DNA of 64,000 nt from Thermoleophilia bacterium (GCA_028285405.1 JANQPH010000004.1:23441-87440), one strand, 5' to 3'. Positions 25,801 through 35,624 are shown, counted from the stretch's first letter. The notes: generated by a model from the sequence alone, not told the origin. Numbers and translations: made by a program.

Positions 25801-27862
25801 TGCCGGGGAAGCCCCCGTGCTCGGCGACCAGGAGGTCGCCGTTGGCGGCGACGATCACGTCGAGGGGGTCGGTGAACCCGGTCGCGAGCTCGTCCAGCTC
25901 CGAGACCGCGGAGCCGTTCGCCGACAGCTTGACCCGCACCAGGTTGTCGCCGTTGGCGAAGTTCGTCGAGATCAGCTGGCCTTTCAGCAGGTCGCCGAAG
26001 TTGTCGGCCGTGTACTCGGCGATGCCGGTCGTCGAGGTCTGGGTGGGCGTGTACTCGGCGATCGGCGCCGAGAAGGGCTGGCCGAGGTACCCCGTCCCCG
26101 CATCGCGCTGGCACTCGCCCCTGACCGGGGCGGGGTGCCCGTGGAACCCGTTGGCCTCGACCAGGACGAGCTCGTCGTTCGGGGTTCCCGGATCGACCGG
26201 GGTGAAGGCGGCACAGCCGCCGTCGTCGCCAGGGGGGGTGAGCCCGAGGCCGCCGTTGCCCTCGTTCTCGTTCAGGTACAGCTTGCCGTTCGAGTGCCAG
26301 GCGATGTCGTAGCCGTTGCGAAAGCCGGTTGCGTGCAGCTCGAGCTTGCCGGGGACCGTTCCGTCCCCCGGGAAGCTGGTCTGGCTCGAGGCGGCGGAAC
26401 AGCCGTTGCCCACGCTCTCGTTGCCGACGCAGGGATCGAGCCACTCGAACCGCGATCCGTTGGTGGCGTCGACCGGGGTCGCGCCGATCGCGTTCGGGTC
26501 GACCTTGACGACGGTCCCCGAGAGCTCGGTCTCGGGGTAGTAGCTGAAGAAGAGGCTGGGAGCGCCGTGGTTGGTGTTGCCGCCGATCGACAGGTACAGC
26601 CAGCCGTCCGGCCCGAACGCCATGCCGTTGGGGCCGTGGTTCTCGGCCGAGCGGGGAAGGCCCGTGACCAGGTCCCGCTTGCTGGACACCACCGCCCCGG
26701 CGTCGAGCGTGAGCTCGGTGAGCATGCCCGACGAGGGGGAGATCGAGTTCTGGCCCGGCTCCTGGTTGACGAAGATCTCGGGGTCCGAATGCGAGACGTA
26801 GAGCACCGGAGCGTTGGCGGGCGAGTCCGGGTCGAACGCGATCCCGGTGACCTGGCGTCCGGTCGCGTTCTTGGGGGTCGTGCCGTCGAACTTGAAGTTC
26901 GGATAGTCGAACACGTCCTCGATCACGCGCAGGAACGTCGGGTCGTTGTTGGCGTCCAGATCGAAGACGTGGATCTTGCCGTTCTGCTGTGCCACGTAGA
27001 GACGGCCGTCGGGGCCGATCGCGAGCGAGGTCGGCAGCTGCAGGCCGGGGGCGTTCGCCCCCGTGACGACGTCCTCCTTGGCCTCGAAGTTGATCCCCGC
27101 GAACGGCTCGATCAGGAAGGTGTCGAACGCGAACGTGACCGGCTGGTCGTCGGCGGGGTTGGAGTTGCCGTCGTAGTGGGTCGTGACGATCCCCGCCTTG
27201 TCCGTGCTCGACCCGAGGAAGCCGGGGAGCGGGATCGAGCCGGGGGCGCTGGTGATCCCGCCGGCCGGCTTGTACCGCGCCGTGATGGTGCCGGCGTCGA
27301 CGTCGACCTCGAGCGACAGGACGATGTGGTCCGCGTCGAGCGCGCCCGCCGGAAGGCCGAAGTTGTTGCTCGAGAACTGGCCACCGATCTCGCTCGCGAG
27401 CTCGAGCCTGACCTGACCGCCCGGCCCCACGCCGGCGACGAACTTGACGTAGTTGTTCTGGTTCGGCCCGAGGACGATGCCGGCGCCCTGGAACGGCGTG
27501 TCGACGCCGACCGGCCCGCGCAGCACCGTCGTCACCCGGTACGAGGACGATCCGTCGAACGTCGTCTGGAGCGCGTTGTCCTGCGCGTTCTGGAGGAGGT
27601 CCCCGCCGGTCGTGGTGACCTCGAGCGCGCCGCCGGTCACCGACAGCTGGCCGGGGGCGTGGTTGCCGCCGAGCGCGGACGAGAAGCCCGAGCCCGAGAG
27701 CGTCCCCGGGACGGGAGCATCGAAGTTCAGCACCTGCTCGGAGGTGGCGGCGGCGCCCGTCTGCGGAACTGCCGCCGCACCGGCGGCAAGGGCTCCCATG
27801 GCGCCAAGGAGCGTCAGCTGTCGACCGAAACCGCGCATCCTGCGCGTGGGGCGAATGCCCAA
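22823..27862 (-). CDS. Large secreted PQQ-type sugar dehydrogenase-like protein with lectin-like, Ig-like and two CBM modules
   Basis: 1679 residues. Order by rough position: signal peptide (to about 38); a concanavalin-like beta-sandwich (45-250); a six-bladed propeller like soluble glucose/sorbosone dehydrogenases (257-690; [58 protein letters not shown]); an Asp-rich calcium-binding thrombospondin-3-like stretch (708-765); a second beta-sandwich (770-1000); a choice-of-anchor-D/ASPM-type domain (about 1004-1107); then two Big_5 Ig-like domains, each followed by a carbohydrate-binding module starting near VVIEAED. The two CBM copies are nearly identical. A TTG start is used, with AAAGGA about nine bases upstream; ATG 27838 is the alternative. 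It probably binds and oxidises polysaccharide-derived sugars outside the cell. There is no visible anchor at the C-terminus. Confidence 0.82.
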   Translation of the reverse strand: MGIRPTRRMRGFGRQLTLLGAMGALAAGAAAVPQTGAAATSEQVLNFDAPVPGTLSGSGFSSALGGNHAPGQLSVTGGALEVTTTGGDLLQNAQDNALQTTFDGSSSYRVTTVLRGPVGVDTPFQGAGIVLGPNQNNYVKFVAGVGPGGQVRLELASEIGGQFSSNNFGLPAGALDADHIVLSLEVDVDAGTITARYKPAGGITSAPGSIPLPGFLGSSTDKAGIVTTHYDGNSNPADDQPVTFAFDTFLIEPFAGINFEAKEDVVTGANAPGLQLPTSLAIGPDGRLYVAQQNGKIHVFDLDANNDPTFLRVIEDVFDYPNFKFDGTTPKNATGRQVTGIAFDPDSPANAPVLYVSHSDPEIFVNQEPGQNSISPSSGMLTELTLDAGAVVSSKRDLVTGLPRSAENHGPNGMAFGPDGWLYLSIGGNTNHGAPSLFFSYYPETELSGTVVKVDPNAIGATPVDATNGSRFEWLDPCVGNESVGNGCSAASSQTSFPGDGTVPGKLELHATGFRNGYDIAWHSNGKLYLNENEGNGGLGLTPPGDDGGCAAFTPVDPGTPNDELVLVEANGFHGHPAPVRGECQRDAGTGYLGQPFSAPIAEYTPTQTSTTGIAEYTADNFGDLLKGQLISTNFANGDNLVRVKLSANGSAVSELDELATGFTDPLDVIVAANGDLLVAEHGGFPGKVSRLRPIAASGACSPFDPTGDGDADGYTDADEVANGTSRCNPADAPPDLDGDNVSDLLDPDDDGDGTPDLADQLQRDASNGANTTLPFVQLFDTSDAGGFFGTGLEGAQLSSNGLGPLRELDGTTLVGAGIAGGFLQITAVDGTAAGARNDQANALQQGFDPGNGFSVSTVLGAPFGTGIPSSDASAGVHFGPGEDDFVRLVVSANGGNPRLELGREEAGNHVVSATAPLSLPIDHVDLELVGDPVANTVSAKYRLADGPLQTLATVPVPGSWFDMPALGGLMATSDSATTQGFGFEEFRISPAAATPPDPTAVAAPASLGFGDHPLPAGPTAPQTVTVQNAGAQDLLPGAPTLVGANPGQFAIVGESCQGDTLGTGASCSVDVVFDPSSNGAKTATLRIPSNDPSGPLDVPLTGVGGDGTPPALTGSVPADGATDVDVATSEITLTFSEAVTNVDAGDFSLTNGAAVPISAATLSQDGTEATVSLGGALSPGADHTLTISGDIADTSGNPLPETTVEFRTAAPPADGPIQMQSGTVVIEAEDADGSIARDGHEWLTGQAPAGSVGDAVSALPDSGSIVNTGYVGTVAERQYEVQFEAPGTYHVWVRGYATDNFGDSIHVGLNGQAQASADRMSYLPLNTWSWFDSTMDDVEATIVVPSAGVHTLNLWMREDGMSVDRLLVTDDAGLSPSGNGPPASPRGAPVSDTTPPTITDRTPAAGATNVALSTTVTAGFDEPLDPASVTPARATITPTAGGAPVDAQVDLAPGDTIVRIDPDAPLAESTEYQVAIGAQITDAAGNPLGQVDTWTFTTQGPAGSGPIQMQNGTVVIEAEDSDDNIARAGHEWLVGQAPAGAVGEAITASPDSGTNANTGYVGTVAERQYQVQFEAAGTYYVWARGYATDFGGDSIHVGLNGQAQASADRMSYLPLDSWSWFNETMDDVIATIEVPSAGVHTLNLWMREDGMSVDRLLLTDDAGLSPSGNGPPASLRSS
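22847..23350 (-). repeat. Duplicated CBM module, C-terminal copy
   Basis: About 500 bases nearly identical to 23717-24220, offset by exactly 870 bases (290 codons). The duplicated unit is one CBM; together with the Ig-like domain it makes an in-frame 290-residue period. Confidence 0.85.
23717..24220 (-). repeat. Duplicated CBM module, N-terminal copy
   Basis: Partner of 22847-23350. High identity at DNA level, including silent positions, points to recent duplication or gene conversion, whereas the two Ig-like domains between and before them have diverged. Confidence 0.85.
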
Positions 27863-28146
27863 TTCGAGTTCCTTTCGTCTTTCCGGGCGACACCGCAGTC
27901 GCCGAGCCCGGATGTTCTATCCACGATCGCCCGCCGCCGACACGGCCGATCGGCGAGGTTCCAGTCGACGGTCGGTTAGGTCCCCCGCCCCCGCGTGCGT
28001 CGGGTCTCGATCGCGGCGCGGTCGGGCGCCTCCGGAGGGACGTTCGGCCGCTTCGTGGCCGAACGGCGCGAGGCGGCGATTTCGCGCGGATAGACTCCTC
28101 GCGCCCTCGATCCGAGGGCCGACGACGAGCAACAGAGGACGACGCG
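27863..28146. other. Divergent intergenic region between multidomain dehydrogenase and sucC
   Basis: A 284-base gap holding both promoters. On the minus strand, GGCGAC and GTCGCC (27884-27901) form a 6-bp hairpin just upstream of the AAAGGA ribosome site at the TTG start. On the plus side a TAGACT box lies at 28091. I see no other known element. Confidence 0.4.
28091..28096 (+). promoter_or_regulatory. TAGACT -10-like box upstream of sucCD
   Basis: The box stands 50 bases before the TTG start, so unlike the leaderless genes sucC would have a short 5' leader; AGAGGA at 28133-28138 can serve as ribosome site. Confidence 0.45.
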
Positions 28147-29301
28147 TTGGATCTGTTCGAGTATCAGGGCAAGCAGCTCTTCGCCGCGCACGGGATCCCC
28201 GTGCCGAGCGGGGAAGTCGCCGAGACGCCGGCGGCGGCCAAGGGGGCGGCAGAGGGCATCGACGGCCCCGTCGTCGTCAAGGCGCAGGTGCAGGTGGGCG
28301 GGCGCGGCAAGGCCGGCGGCATCAAGCTCGCCGCCAACCCCGAGGAGGCCCACGACCGCGCATCCGAGATCCTCGGCATGGACATCAAGGGTCACACGGT
28401 CAACACGGTGTGGATCGAGTCCGCGTCCGAGATCGAGAAGGAGTACTACGCGTCGGTCACGCTCGACCGGGGCGAGAAGAAGCCGCTCGTGATGCTGTCG
28501 GCCGTCGGTGGCGTCGACATCGAGGAGGTCGCCGCGAGCCAGCCCGAGAAGCTGGCACGACTCCACGTCGACCCGCTGGTGGGACTCCAGCCGCACGATG
28601 CCCGCTGGCTCACCTTCACCGCCGGGATCGACCCCGAGGCGATGAAGGGCGTGGTGGCCATCCTCGAGAAGCTCTACGCCGCGTTCGTCGCGACCGACGC
28701 GAGCCTGCTCGAGATCAACCCGCTGATCCTCACCAAGGGCGGGGACGTCATCGCGCTCGACGCCAAGGTGACCATCGACAACAACGCGCTCTATCGGCAC
28801 CCGGACATCGCCGAGCTGCAGCACTCGGTCACGACGGACCCCCAGGAGCGCATGGCGCACGAGAAGGGCGTGACCTACGTGAAGCTCGACGGCGACGTCG
28901 GGATCCTCGGCAACGGCGCCGGGCTGGTCATGAGCACGCTCGACGTCGTCGCCCTCGCCGGTGGGCGCCCCGCGAACTTCCTGGACGCCGGTGGCGGCTC
29001 GAAGGCCGAGGAGGTGGAGGCCGCGCTCGACGTGCTCCTCTCCGACCCCAAGGTGAACGCGCTCCTGGTGAACATCTTCGGCGGCATCACCCGGTGCGAC
29101 GAGGTCGCCCAGGGGATGATCACGGCGCTCGATCGCATCGGCGCGACCCTGCCCATCGTCGTGCGACTCGACGGCACCAACCAGGCCGAGGGCCTGGAGC
29201 TGCTCTCCCAGAAGGCCCCGTCCAACGTCGTCGTCGAGCAGACGATGCTCTCGGCCGCCGAGCGTGTCGTCGGGCTCGCCAAGGAGGTCCAGTCCGCATG
29301 A
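28147..29301 (+). CDS. sucC: Succinate-CoA ligase (ADP-forming) subunit beta
   Basis: 384 residues, standard length. The ATP-grasp domain starts [20 protein letters not shown], has [21 protein letters not shown] and the metal-binding [14 protein letters not shown] with [15 protein letters not shown]. The C-terminal ligase domain has [19 protein letters not shown] and [15 protein letters not shown], which meets the alpha subunit. With SucD it turns succinyl-CoA plus ADP and phosphate into succinate, CoA and ATP in the citric acid cycle. The TTG start is preceded at nine bases by AGAGGA and puts the universally conserved MDLFEYQ at the first residue. It overlaps sucD by four bases (ATGA). Confidence 0.97.
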   Translation: MDLFEYQGKQLFAAHGIPVPSGEVAETPAAAKGAAEGIDGPVVVKAQVQVGGRGKAGGIKLAANPEEAHDRASEILGMDIKGHTVNTVWIESASEIEKEYYASVTLDRGEKKPLVMLSAVGGVDIEEVAASQPEKLARLHVDPLVGLQPHDARWLTFTAGIDPEAMKGVVAILEKLYAAFVATDASLLEINPLILTKGGDVIALDAKVTIDNNALYRHPDIAELQHSVTTDPQERMAHEKGVTYVKLDGDVGILGNGAGLVMSTLDVVALAGGRPANFLDAGGGSKAEEVEAALDVLLSDPKVNALLVNIFGGITRCDEVAQGMITALDRIGATLPIVVRLDGTNQAEGLELLSQKAPSNVVVEQTMLSAAERVVGLAKEVQSA

Positions 29302-30164
29302 GCATCCTCGTCGACGAGAGCACCCGACTGGTCGTCCAGGGCATTACGGGCCGGGAGGGCGCCTTTCACGCCACGCGCAACAAGGCCTACGGGACGCAGG
29401 TCGTCGCCGGTGTCACGCCCGGCAAGGCCGGTCAGGACGTGGAGGGCATTCCGGTGTTCAACACGGTCCGCGACGCAGTGGAGCAGACGGACGCCAACAC
29501 CGCGATGGTCTTCGTGCCGCCCCGCTTTGCGACCGACGCCCTGTACGAGGCGATCGACTCGGGAGTCGAGCTGATCGCCTGCATCACCGAGGGGATCCCG
29601 GCCCACGACATGCTCCGCGTCTACACCCACCTGAAGCGCGGTCAGCAGGTCCTGGTCGGCCCGAACTGCCCCGGGGTCATCAGCCCGGGCAAGGCGACGG
29701 TGGGGATCATGCCGACCGAGGTCTTCACGCCCGGGCGGGTCGGCCTCGTCTCGCGGTCCGGCACCCTGACGTACCAGATCTCCAAGGAGCTGGCCGACAT
29801 GGGAATCGGCCAGAGCACGGTCGTCGGCATCGGGGGTGACCCGATCGTCGGCAGCTCGTTCATCGACGTGCTCGAGCGGTTCGAGGCGGATCCCGAGACC
29901 GACCTGGTCGTGATGGTCGGCGAGATCGGGGGCGCCGAGGAGGAGAAGGCCGCTGACTTCATCGCCGCGAACATGTCGACCCCGGTCGTGGCGTACATCG
30001 CCGGCTTCGAGGCGCCCCCCGGAAAGCAGATGGGCCACGCCGGCGCGATCATCACCGGCTCGTCCGGAACGGCGCAGGGCAAGAAGGAGGCCCTCGAGGC
30101 CCGCGGCGTGAAGGTCGGGACCAACCCGACCGAGGTCGCCGAGATCGTCCGCGGGATGGTCTGA
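29298..30164 (+). CDS. sucD: Succinate-CoA ligase subunit alpha
   Basis: 288 residues. The N-terminal CoA-binding Rossmann domain has [18 protein letters not shown] and [11 protein letters not shown]. The ligase domain includes [30 protein letters not shown] and [17 protein letters not shown], and the phosphohistidine loop is [20 protein letters not shown] with His247 as the phosphate carrier. It forms the catalytic pair with SucC. The start ATG overlaps the sucC stop, so translation is coupled. Ten bases after its stop the exopolysaccharide locus begins on the same strand, and read-through into the first glycosyltransferase is possible. Confidence 0.97.
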   Translation: MSILVDESTRLVVQGITGREGAFHATRNKAYGTQVVAGVTPGKAGQDVEGIPVFNTVRDAVEQTDANTAMVFVPPRFATDALYEAIDSGVELIACITEGIPAHDMLRVYTHLKRGQQVLVGPNCPGVISPGKATVGIMPTEVFTPGRVGLVSRSGTLTYQISKELADMGIGQSTVVGIGGDPIVGSSFIDVLERFEADPETDLVVMVGEIGGAEEEKAADFIAANMSTPVVAYIAGFEAPPGKQMGHAGAIITGSSGTAQGKKEALEARGVKVGTNPTEVAEIVRGMV

Positions 30165-30183
30165 GCGGTCATCATTGGAGCCG

Positions 30184-31311
30184 ATGGGCTCCCCCGGCAC
30201 GATCGATCGTGAATCGCCCGCCGCGCGGGCGCTCTTCTGGCTGAGCGCGGCGGGGACCGGCTGGGTGCTGGTGGGCTATCCGTTGGCCCTCGCCGCCCTG
30301 CCGGCCCGCCCCTGGCGGACCGCCGACCGTGCGCCGGTCGTGTCGATCGTCGTGCCGGCGTACCGCGAGCGTGACGCGCTCGCGACCAAGCTCCGTTCGC
30401 TCGAGCGACTGGACTACCCGCCGGAGCTGCTCGAGCTGATCGTCGTCGTCGACGAGGACGAGCGGACCGCCGAGGCGGCGCGCGCAGCGCGCCCGGACGC
30501 CGAGGTGCGCTTCTCGACCGAGCGGCGAGGAAAGCTCGCTGCGCTGCTCGAGGGAGCCGCAGCCGCGCGCGGCGACGTGCTCCTTCTGACCGACGCCGAC
30601 AACGCCGTCTCGCCCGAGGCGATCACCGCCCTCGTCCGCCATTTCGAGGACCCGAGCATCGGGGGAGTCACCGGCGACCGGACCCAGGGGGACAGCTACG
30701 AGCGGTACGAGGCGCGCATTCGCACCCTCGAGGCCCGCAGCGGAAGCGTCGCCGGCGCGGCCGGCGAGCTGTTCGCGGTGCGGGCCGAGGCGTTCCCGGA
30801 GGCGCCGGCCAGCCCCGAGCGCATCGTGAATGACGACTTCTGGCTGCTCTGCCGCCTCGTCGAGAGCGGCTGGCGGGTCGTGTTCGAGCCGGCGGCGAGG
30901 TCCGTGGAGTCGCCGCACTCCACCTCCGGCGAGATGGAGCGTCGCGCCCGGATGATGGCGGGCCTGGTCGCAAGCGCACCCGAGCTGGCGCGAGTGCCAC
31001 CGGCGTTCGCGGTCCGCCTCGCGTCCCACAAGTACGGACGGGTGCTGCTACCGGCCTTCCTCATCGGGCTGCTCGGCGCCTGCGTTCGGCTGCGCCGGCG
31101 GCGCCGCTACCGGGCGCTCCTGGTCAGCCAGGCCGTCTTCTACGCACTCGGCGGGCTCGGCGTCGCGGCCGGGCCGAGCGCCGCCGGCGCCGTCCCCGGC
31201 GGGCGGGCCGCTCGCCAGTTCCTGCTCGGCAATCTGGCGACCCTGCGCGGGATCTCGCGCGCGCTCCTCGGCGGTCAGTCGGCGCGCTGGTCGAGCCCCC
31301 GGGAGGGCTGA
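30184..31311 (+). CDS. Family 2 glycosyltransferase, membrane-associated
   Basis: 375 residues. An N-terminal membrane segment (ALFWLSAAGTGWVLVGYPL) is followed by a GT-A fold: VSIVVPAYRERDALATKL, a VVDEDE strand, RRGKLAALLEGAA and the metal-binding Asp137-Ala-Asp139 in LTDADNAVSPEA. A VNDDFWLLCRL segment matches the ED-like acceptor/base region. The C-terminal part (about 285-345) has further helices. Such enzymes add a sugar from a nucleotide donor on the cytoplasmic side of the membrane to a lipid-linked chain. It is a clear paralogue of the product at 40971-42083. ATG 30184 is chosen over a TTG three codons earlier. It converges with and overlaps by 37 bases the methyltransferase gene at its 3' end. 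Confidence 0.85.
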   Translation: MGSPGTIDRESPAARALFWLSAAGTGWVLVGYPLALAALPARPWRTADRAPVVSIVVPAYRERDALATKLRSLERLDYPPELLELIVVVDEDERTAEAARAARPDAEVRFSTERRGKLAALLEGAAAARGDVLLLTDADNAVSPEAITALVRHFEDPSIGGVTGDRTQGDSYERYEARIRTLEARSGSVAGAAGELFAVRAEAFPEAPASPERIVNDDFWLLCRLVESGWRVVFEPAARSVESPHSTSGEMERRARMMAGLVASAPELARVPPAFAVRLASHKYGRVLLPAFLIGLLGACVRLRRRRRYRALLVSQAVFYALGGLGVAAGPSAAGAVPGGRAARQFLLGNLATLRGISRALLGGQSARWSSPREG

Positions 31312-32120
31312 CCGAGCTCGCGGCGCTCGGCGCCCGCGGGACGCGGACCGCGCAGAACGAGCGTCGCGTACCACGCCCAGCGCCGGCTGGGCGGAACGCT
31401 GCGAAAGAGCGCCCCGTCGAGGTGCTCGAGCGCTCCGAGGAGCGGGTCGAAGACCGGGGTCCGCCGCAGGGGAACCGCGGCGATGCTCGCCAGGTGGAAC
31501 CACGCGACCCGGACCTCGCGCCAGAACGTCCGCGCGGCCAGGAGATCATCGTGCGTCAGCGGGCGCTCATCCTCGGTCCGCGCGCTCGGCGTCAGCCGCC
31601 GGTACAGGTCGATCAGCGGATTGCCGGCCAGCGGCTCGGTGAGCACGCACGTGCCCCCCGGAGCCTGCACGCGGGCGATCTCGGCGTAGGTGGCCCGCAC
31701 GTCCAGATGATGGATCGTGCCCGAGGCGAAGACGAGATCGAACGTGCCGTCCCCGAACGGCAGCTCCTGGGCATCCGCGACCTCGAACCGCGCGCGCTCG
31801 GCGAGTCCCCGCTCGCTCGCCGCTGCCCGCGCCTCCTCGACGGCGACGGCGCTCACGTCGAGCCCCACGACGTCGACGCCGGCCGCCGCCAGTGTCAGTG
31901 CGTCATGCCCCTTGGCGCAGCCGAGCTCGAGGGCCCGCGCGCCCGGGCCGCTCGCCTCGGTCAGGGCCGCGAGGTAGTGGGCGCGCCGCTTGCCCTGGAT
32001 CGCGTAGTACTTGAGCTCGCGCCGGCGCAGGTCGGCGTCGTACGCCACGTCCCAGTAGCTCGCCTCGCGCGCCGAGCGGGACCGGCTCGAGGACCCGGGG
32101 CCGCCGCCGGCGCCCGTCAT
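31275..32120 (-). CDS. Class I SAM-dependent methyltransferase
   Basis: 281 residues. Motif I is ALELGCAKGHDALTLA (about 63-78), motif II VVGLDVSAVAVEEAR, then FEVADAQELPFGDGTFDLVFASGTIHHL and a post-III GGTCVLTEPLAGN, the pattern of Methyltransf_11/25 enzymes. The C-terminal part is probably a substrate lid. In an exopolysaccharide locus it would methylate a sugar or lipid-linked intermediate; the target is unknown. The ATG at 32120 overlaps the TGA of the upstream deacetylase (ATGA), so the two are coupled and may act on the same product. The last 37 bases overlap the convergent glycosyltransferase gene. Confidence 0.82.
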   Translation of the reverse strand: MTGAGGGPGSSSRSRSAREASYWDVAYDADLRRRELKYYAIQGKRRAHYLAALTEASGPGARALELGCAKGHDALTLAAAGVDVVGLDVSAVAVEEARAAASERGLAERARFEVADAQELPFGDGTFDLVFASGTIHHLDVRATYAEIARVQAPGGTCVLTEPLAGNPLIDLYRRLTPSARTEDERPLTHDDLLAARTFWREVRVAWFHLASIAAVPLRRTPVFDPLLGALEHLDGALFRSVPPSRRWAWYATLVLRGPRPAGAERRELGQPSRGLDQRAD

Positions 32121-33181
32121 CGGGACGAGCACGGCAACCGATCGCGGACGCGGCGGACCGAGGCGACCGTGCGGTCATAGGCGGTCTGGGCGCCCATCAC
32201 GCGCGCGGCGAATGCGCCACGGACGTCGTTCGCCTGAATCGGGACCCGGGCGATCGTGTACGGCTCGCGCCCGACCTGCGTGAGGCCCGCCGGGCCGCCG
32301 TCGAGCATGAACGCCACCTTGGCGCCGGAATCCCGGGTGGCGGCGACCACGCCCGGGGTGATGTCCTCCTCGAGGCCGTTCGGGTACGCGAACGCCAGTG
32401 TGGGTTGGCCGACCTCGGCGCTCACGACGCGCATCGACTCCGTGATCTCGGACTCGGCGGCATCGAGCGGGACACGGCTCAGGATCGGGTGGCTCACCGT
32501 GTGCCCCTGACACGACACCCCCGCCGCGGCGCACTCGCGAGCCTCGTCCCACGACATGAACGCCGGCCCATCGACACCGGGCGCCACCCCGAGGACGTCG
32601 AGCAGGTCGGCGAGGTACCGGTCGCGCTCGTCGGGGTGCAGCTGCTTCAGGCGCCCCTTGAACTCGTGCTGCGTCGCGTTGCGCTCCTCCGGGTCGATCA
32701 GGTTGCGCTCTCCGATCAGCGGGAGCTCGAGGCGGGCGCTCGGCGCGTGCGCGAACGCGTGGCTGCAGAGGTCCCACCACTGCGGCGCCGACTGCCCCAT
32801 CGCACCGGTCAGGAGGAAGATGACCGCGGGTAGGCCGCGCTCGCGCAGCGCGGGGAGGGCGTTGGTGTAGTTGTCCCGGTAGCCGTCGTCGAACGTGATC
32901 AGCGCCGGACGCGGCGGCAGCGAGCCTCTCCCGGTGACGAACGCGGCCAGGTCGTCGATCGAGATGACCGAGAACCGGCGCCGCACGTAGTCGAGCTGCC
33001 ACTCGAACTCCTCGGGTGAGGCGCTCACCATCCCCGGGTCCCACTCGTAGGACGCACCCGGCAGCTGGTCGATGCGGTGGTATGCCAGCGCGGTGAGCCG
33101 GGCGGGGCCCTGCAGCACGTCGAGGACCCTCGGCGCACCCAGCGAGCCGCCGATCGCCGCCAGTCGCCTACGCCTCTTCAC
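32117..33181 (-). CDS. Polysaccharide deacetylase (NodB-like, CE4)
   Basis: 354 residues. The NodB domain shows ALITFDDGYRDN with the catalytic/metal Asp pair (about residues 98-99), the zinc ligands His227 and His231 in GHTVSHP, and FAYPNG further on, which is motif 3. A long insert (about 125-190) is rich in charged helices. CE4 enzymes remove N- or O-acetyl groups from polymers such as poly-N-acetylglucosamine or peptidoglycan, or from lipid-linked sugars. No signal peptide is evident beyond the basic N-terminus, so a cytoplasmic or membrane-edge role during synthesis is possible. The GTG start has GGGAGG six bases upstream. It is the first gene of a two-gene operon with the methyltransferase. 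Confidence 0.85.
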   Translation of the reverse strand: MKRRRRLAAIGGSLGAPRVLDVLQGPARLTALAYHRIDQLPGASYEWDPGMVSASPEEFEWQLDYVRRRFSVISIDDLAAFVTGRGSLPPRPALITFDDGYRDNYTNALPALRERGLPAVIFLLTGAMGQSAPQWWDLCSHAFAHAPSARLELPLIGERNLIDPEERNATQHEFKGRLKQLHPDERDRYLADLLDVLGVAPGVDGPAFMSWDEARECAAAGVSCQGHTVSHPILSRVPLDAAESEITESMRVVSAEVGQPTLAFAYPNGLEEDITPGVVAATRDSGAKVAFMLDGGPAGLTQVGREPYTIARVPIQANDVRGAFAARVMGAQTAYDRTVASVRRVRDRLPCSSR

Positions 33182-33272
33182 AGCCCTCCCGACGGGTCGC
33201 TTCGCGCGGAGATCGGGACGGTACAGAACGCGCTCACGGTGGGATCGTCAAAAAGTGCGCATCAGCGGTCAA

Positions 33273-33289
33273 GCCGCTTTGAGAGCGGC
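33273..33289. promoter_or_regulatory. Hairpin in the divergent gap before the first secreted paralogue
   Basis: GCCGCT and AGCGGC pair around TTGAG, 51 bases before the GTG at 33340, in a 158-base divergent gap. A second short dyad CTGAC/GTCAG (33301-33317) follows. Either could be an operator or a leader structure. Confidence 0.35.
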
Positions 33290-33339
33290 CGATACGTCTA
33301 CTGACAGACCGCGTCAGACCACGAAAGGACTCGTGGATC

Positions 33340-35466
33340 GTGCTCCGAGCTGCAGGACGCAGCCACACCGCAATCATCGCGACGCTCGCTGGCCTGGGCA
33401 TGGCGCTCGGCCCGGCGGCCATCCAGGCAACCGGCGTCGAGAACGGCTCGTTCGAGAAGGGCTCGAGCGGATGGCGCGGCCTCGACTCCCAGGTGGACGT
33501 CGTCCAGACGAGCGACGCGCCGGATGGTGCCCGCCTCGCCGAGGTTCGCGGCGACCGAGCCCGCCCGTTCGCCCTCACCTCGACGCGACCCACTGTCAGC
33601 CGGCTCACGAGCCGCGAGCGCGTCACGGCGACCGCGTCGGTTCGCGCCGCACGACCCGGCTCCGTCGGTCGGCGCGCGGTCGTGCGGCTCCGTCAGCGGA
33701 CCCAGTCCGGCGCGTTCGTCCAGGCGTGGTCGCGCTCCGTGCGCCTCGGCACACAGTTCTCCAAGGTCGACGTCTCGGCGGATGTCGAGGTCGCCGGAGG
33801 CAGCATCGATCTGGTCATCGGTCACGCCAACTCTCGTGGCGCCTTCCAGGTTGACGGCGTCGAGGTCGTGCGGGGCCGGGCGCAGTCGCCGAAGCCAGTC
33901 CTGCGGGACTCGTTCGAGGCCGGTGCCCGGGACTGGACCGGACGTCGCGCGCGGCTGACCACCCGCCGCCTCGCGGACGCTCCCGACAAGCAGTTCGTCG
34001 CGCTCGTCCGCCACGACGGGTCCCGCAAGCGCGGCTACTCACTTCGCAGCAACCAGACGCCACGCCTCGCGGCAGGGAAGTACCGTGTCTCGCTTCTGGC
34101 GCGGGGACGCGGCCGGTCGATCGGTGACGCGCTGCGGCTGCGCCCGGTCGTCCGCAACGCGAGCGGCAAGCGGGTGAGGACGCGTGCGAGCAGGACGAGG
34201 CTGACCCGCACGTTCAGGCCCGTGAACGCGGTCGTGTCCGTGCCGAAGGGTGGAACCCTCGAGGTGCTGGTGGCGAGCCCGTCGGGCCAGCGCGGCGACC
34301 GCTTCGCGCTCGACGCCGTTCGCGTCGTGCCGGTCTCGCTCTCGGGCTCGAGCGCCTCGCGCACGCCGGCCAAGCAGACCCAAGCGGCGGCGTCGAGCGA
34401 GCAGACTGGGGCCGATGCACCGGCCCCGAGCGCCGCTCCCCCCGCACCGCAGGCGACCCCTCCGCCGCCCAGCCCCGATCCGCCGCCCGCCACGAGCCCC
34501 GGACCCCCTCCGCCGGTGACCTGGGAGAACCGCCCATACGGTCAGGCCGACTGGCTGTACTCGCCCCGACCCGAGCCGTTCCCGGTCGATCCGAACTCGA
34601 ACGCGATGGTCGCCGCGATGTGGTCGAGCTACTCGAGCTCGCGGCCGGTGATGACGGCGACGGGCGAGACGCCGCCGATCTACGAGTCGACCGCGGCCGA
34701 TCCGCTCTACACGATCGACATCAAGGGCAAAGGGCACCAGCTGGACGGCGCCCAGGTCCGACTGCCGGCCCACGCGCAGACCGGAACCGGCGCCGACCAC
34801 CCGCTGATCGTGCTCGACAGCAGCAGCCACACAGAGGCCCGCTTCTGGCAGGCCACCGTGGATCACGGCAGCCGCACCGTTCGCGCCAGCTCGGGCGGGC
34901 TCTTCGACTACGGCCCCAACGGCGACGGGCTTCCGTTCCTCGGCAACGGGGTCGGCTCCGGCCTCAGCTACATGAACGGGATGATTCGACCCGAGGACGT
35001 CCAGCGCGGGCGGATCGACCACGCGCTTCGCTTCGCCGCCGACTTCATCAACGGCGACAACCGATTCCCGGCAACCGGGTCGGACCAGTGGGGCAACTCG
35101 CCGGTTCCGATGGGAAGCCGCTTCTACCTGGACGTGAGCGCCGCCGAGTGCGACGCGCGGACCGTCCCGGGAACGGGCCCCAACGCGGTCGGCGCCACCA
35201 GCTTCCTGCGCATGATCTGCCACGCCCTGCGCGAGCACGGCATGTACGCCGCCGACGGCGCCCCCCTCATCGTCTTCACGATGGAGAACGACGCCACCGC
35301 CAACTGGAGCGACGTCGGAGTCGAGGAGCTCTTCGGCAACTACGGGTGGATCCTCCGGGACCAGCACACCAGCGTCGACGGCCTGGGCCCCCGCAACCCC
35401 ACCGACGGGCTTCCCTGGGACCGCTTCGTGGCCAGGGCCGACACGGGCGAGGGCTACAACTACTAG
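33340..35466 (+). CDS. Secreted two-part protein with uncharacterised C-terminal domain (paralogue A)
   Basis: 708 residues. The signal peptide (to about 30) is followed by two jelly-roll-like carbohydrate-binding-type modules (VENGSFEKGSSGWRG, then LRDSFEAGARDWTGR; about 32-340), a Pro-rich linker (about 357-397) and a roughly 310-residue C-terminal domain. Landmarks there are ENRPYGQADWLY, NGMIRPEDVQRGRIDHALRF, PMGSRFYLDV and ICHALREHGMYAADGAP. The order of the HALRF, P-M-G-x-R and HGM-x-A-D motifs recalls a widespread family of secreted bacterial proteins of unknown function. Conserved Asp/Glu/His residues could form an active site. A GTG start has AAAGGA ten bases upstream. Lying in an exopolysaccharide locus beside a deacetylase, it may bind or process the polymer outside the cell. 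Confidence 0.75.
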   Translation: MLRAAGRSHTAIIATLAGLGMALGPAAIQATGVENGSFEKGSSGWRGLDSQVDVVQTSDAPDGARLAEVRGDRARPFALTSTRPTVSRLTSRERVTATASVRAARPGSVGRRAVVRLRQRTQSGAFVQAWSRSVRLGTQFSKVDVSADVEVAGGSIDLVIGHANSRGAFQVDGVEVVRGRAQSPKPVLRDSFEAGARDWTGRRARLTTRRLADAPDKQFVALVRHDGSRKRGYSLRSNQTPRLAAGKYRVSLLARGRGRSIGDALRLRPVVRNASGKRVRTRASRTRLTRTFRPVNAVVSVPKGGTLEVLVASPSGQRGDRFALDAVRVVPVSLSGSSASRTPAKQTQAAASSEQTGADAPAPSAAPPAPQATPPPPSPDPPPATSPGPPPPVTWENRPYGQADWLYSPRPEPFPVDPNSNAMVAAMWSSYSSSRPVMTATGETPPIYESTAADPLYTIDIKGKGHQLDGAQVRLPAHAQTGTGADHPLIVLDSSSHTEARFWQATVDHGSRTVRASSGGLFDYGPNGDGLPFLGNGVGSGLSYMNGMIRPEDVQRGRIDHALRFAADFINGDNRFPATGSDQWGNSPVPMGSRFYLDVSAAECDARTVPGTGPNAVGATSFLRMICHALREHGMYAADGAPLIVFTMENDATANWSDVGVEELFGNYGWILRDQHTSVDGLGPRNPTDGLPWDRFVARADTGEGYNY

Positions 35467-35497
35467 GCCGAGTCGGTCGCCCGGCGCTCGACAGGCC

Positions 35498-35528
35498 GGC
35501 CGATCGGCCAGCGTGGCCCGGACGGGCC
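35498..35528. terminator. Paired GC hairpins after paralogue A
   Basis: GGCCGATCGGCC (35498-35509) is a perfect 12-bp palindrome, and GGCCC/GGGCC (35515-35519 with 35524-35528) makes a second stem. They begin 32 bases after the stop, with no T-run. Confidence 0.4.
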
Positions 35529-35587
35529 TCACAGGCCCCTCACAGAGAAATCCACGCTCCCTAACCAACGCCCGCGCCCGCGCCGCC

Positions 35588-35593
35588 TAGGGT
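35588..35593 (+). promoter_or_regulatory. TAGGGT -10-like box for paralogue B
   Basis: Predicted start of transcription about 35600, giving a leader of about 45 bases that contains the 18-bp palindrome at 35607-35624 and a GGAGGGG ribosome site before ATG 35646. Confidence 0.4.
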
Positions 35594-35606
35594 CTTGGCG
35601 CCGTTC

Positions 35607-35624
35607 GGTGCCCGTACGGGCACC
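35607..35624. promoter_or_regulatory. Perfect 18-bp palindrome in the leader of paralogue B
   Basis: GGTGCCCGTACGGGCACC is a perfect dyad placed 14 bases after the -10-like box and 21 bases before the start codon. It suits a repressor site; in RNA it would fold into a very stable hairpin close to the ribosome site. Confidence 0.5.

Noticed and set aside
23810..27979. A 1389-residue open frame opposite the large dehydrogenase-like gene
   Set aside because: Composition is Val/Arg/Asp/Gly shadow sequence; the minus strand carries a signal peptide and recognisable domains over the same region.
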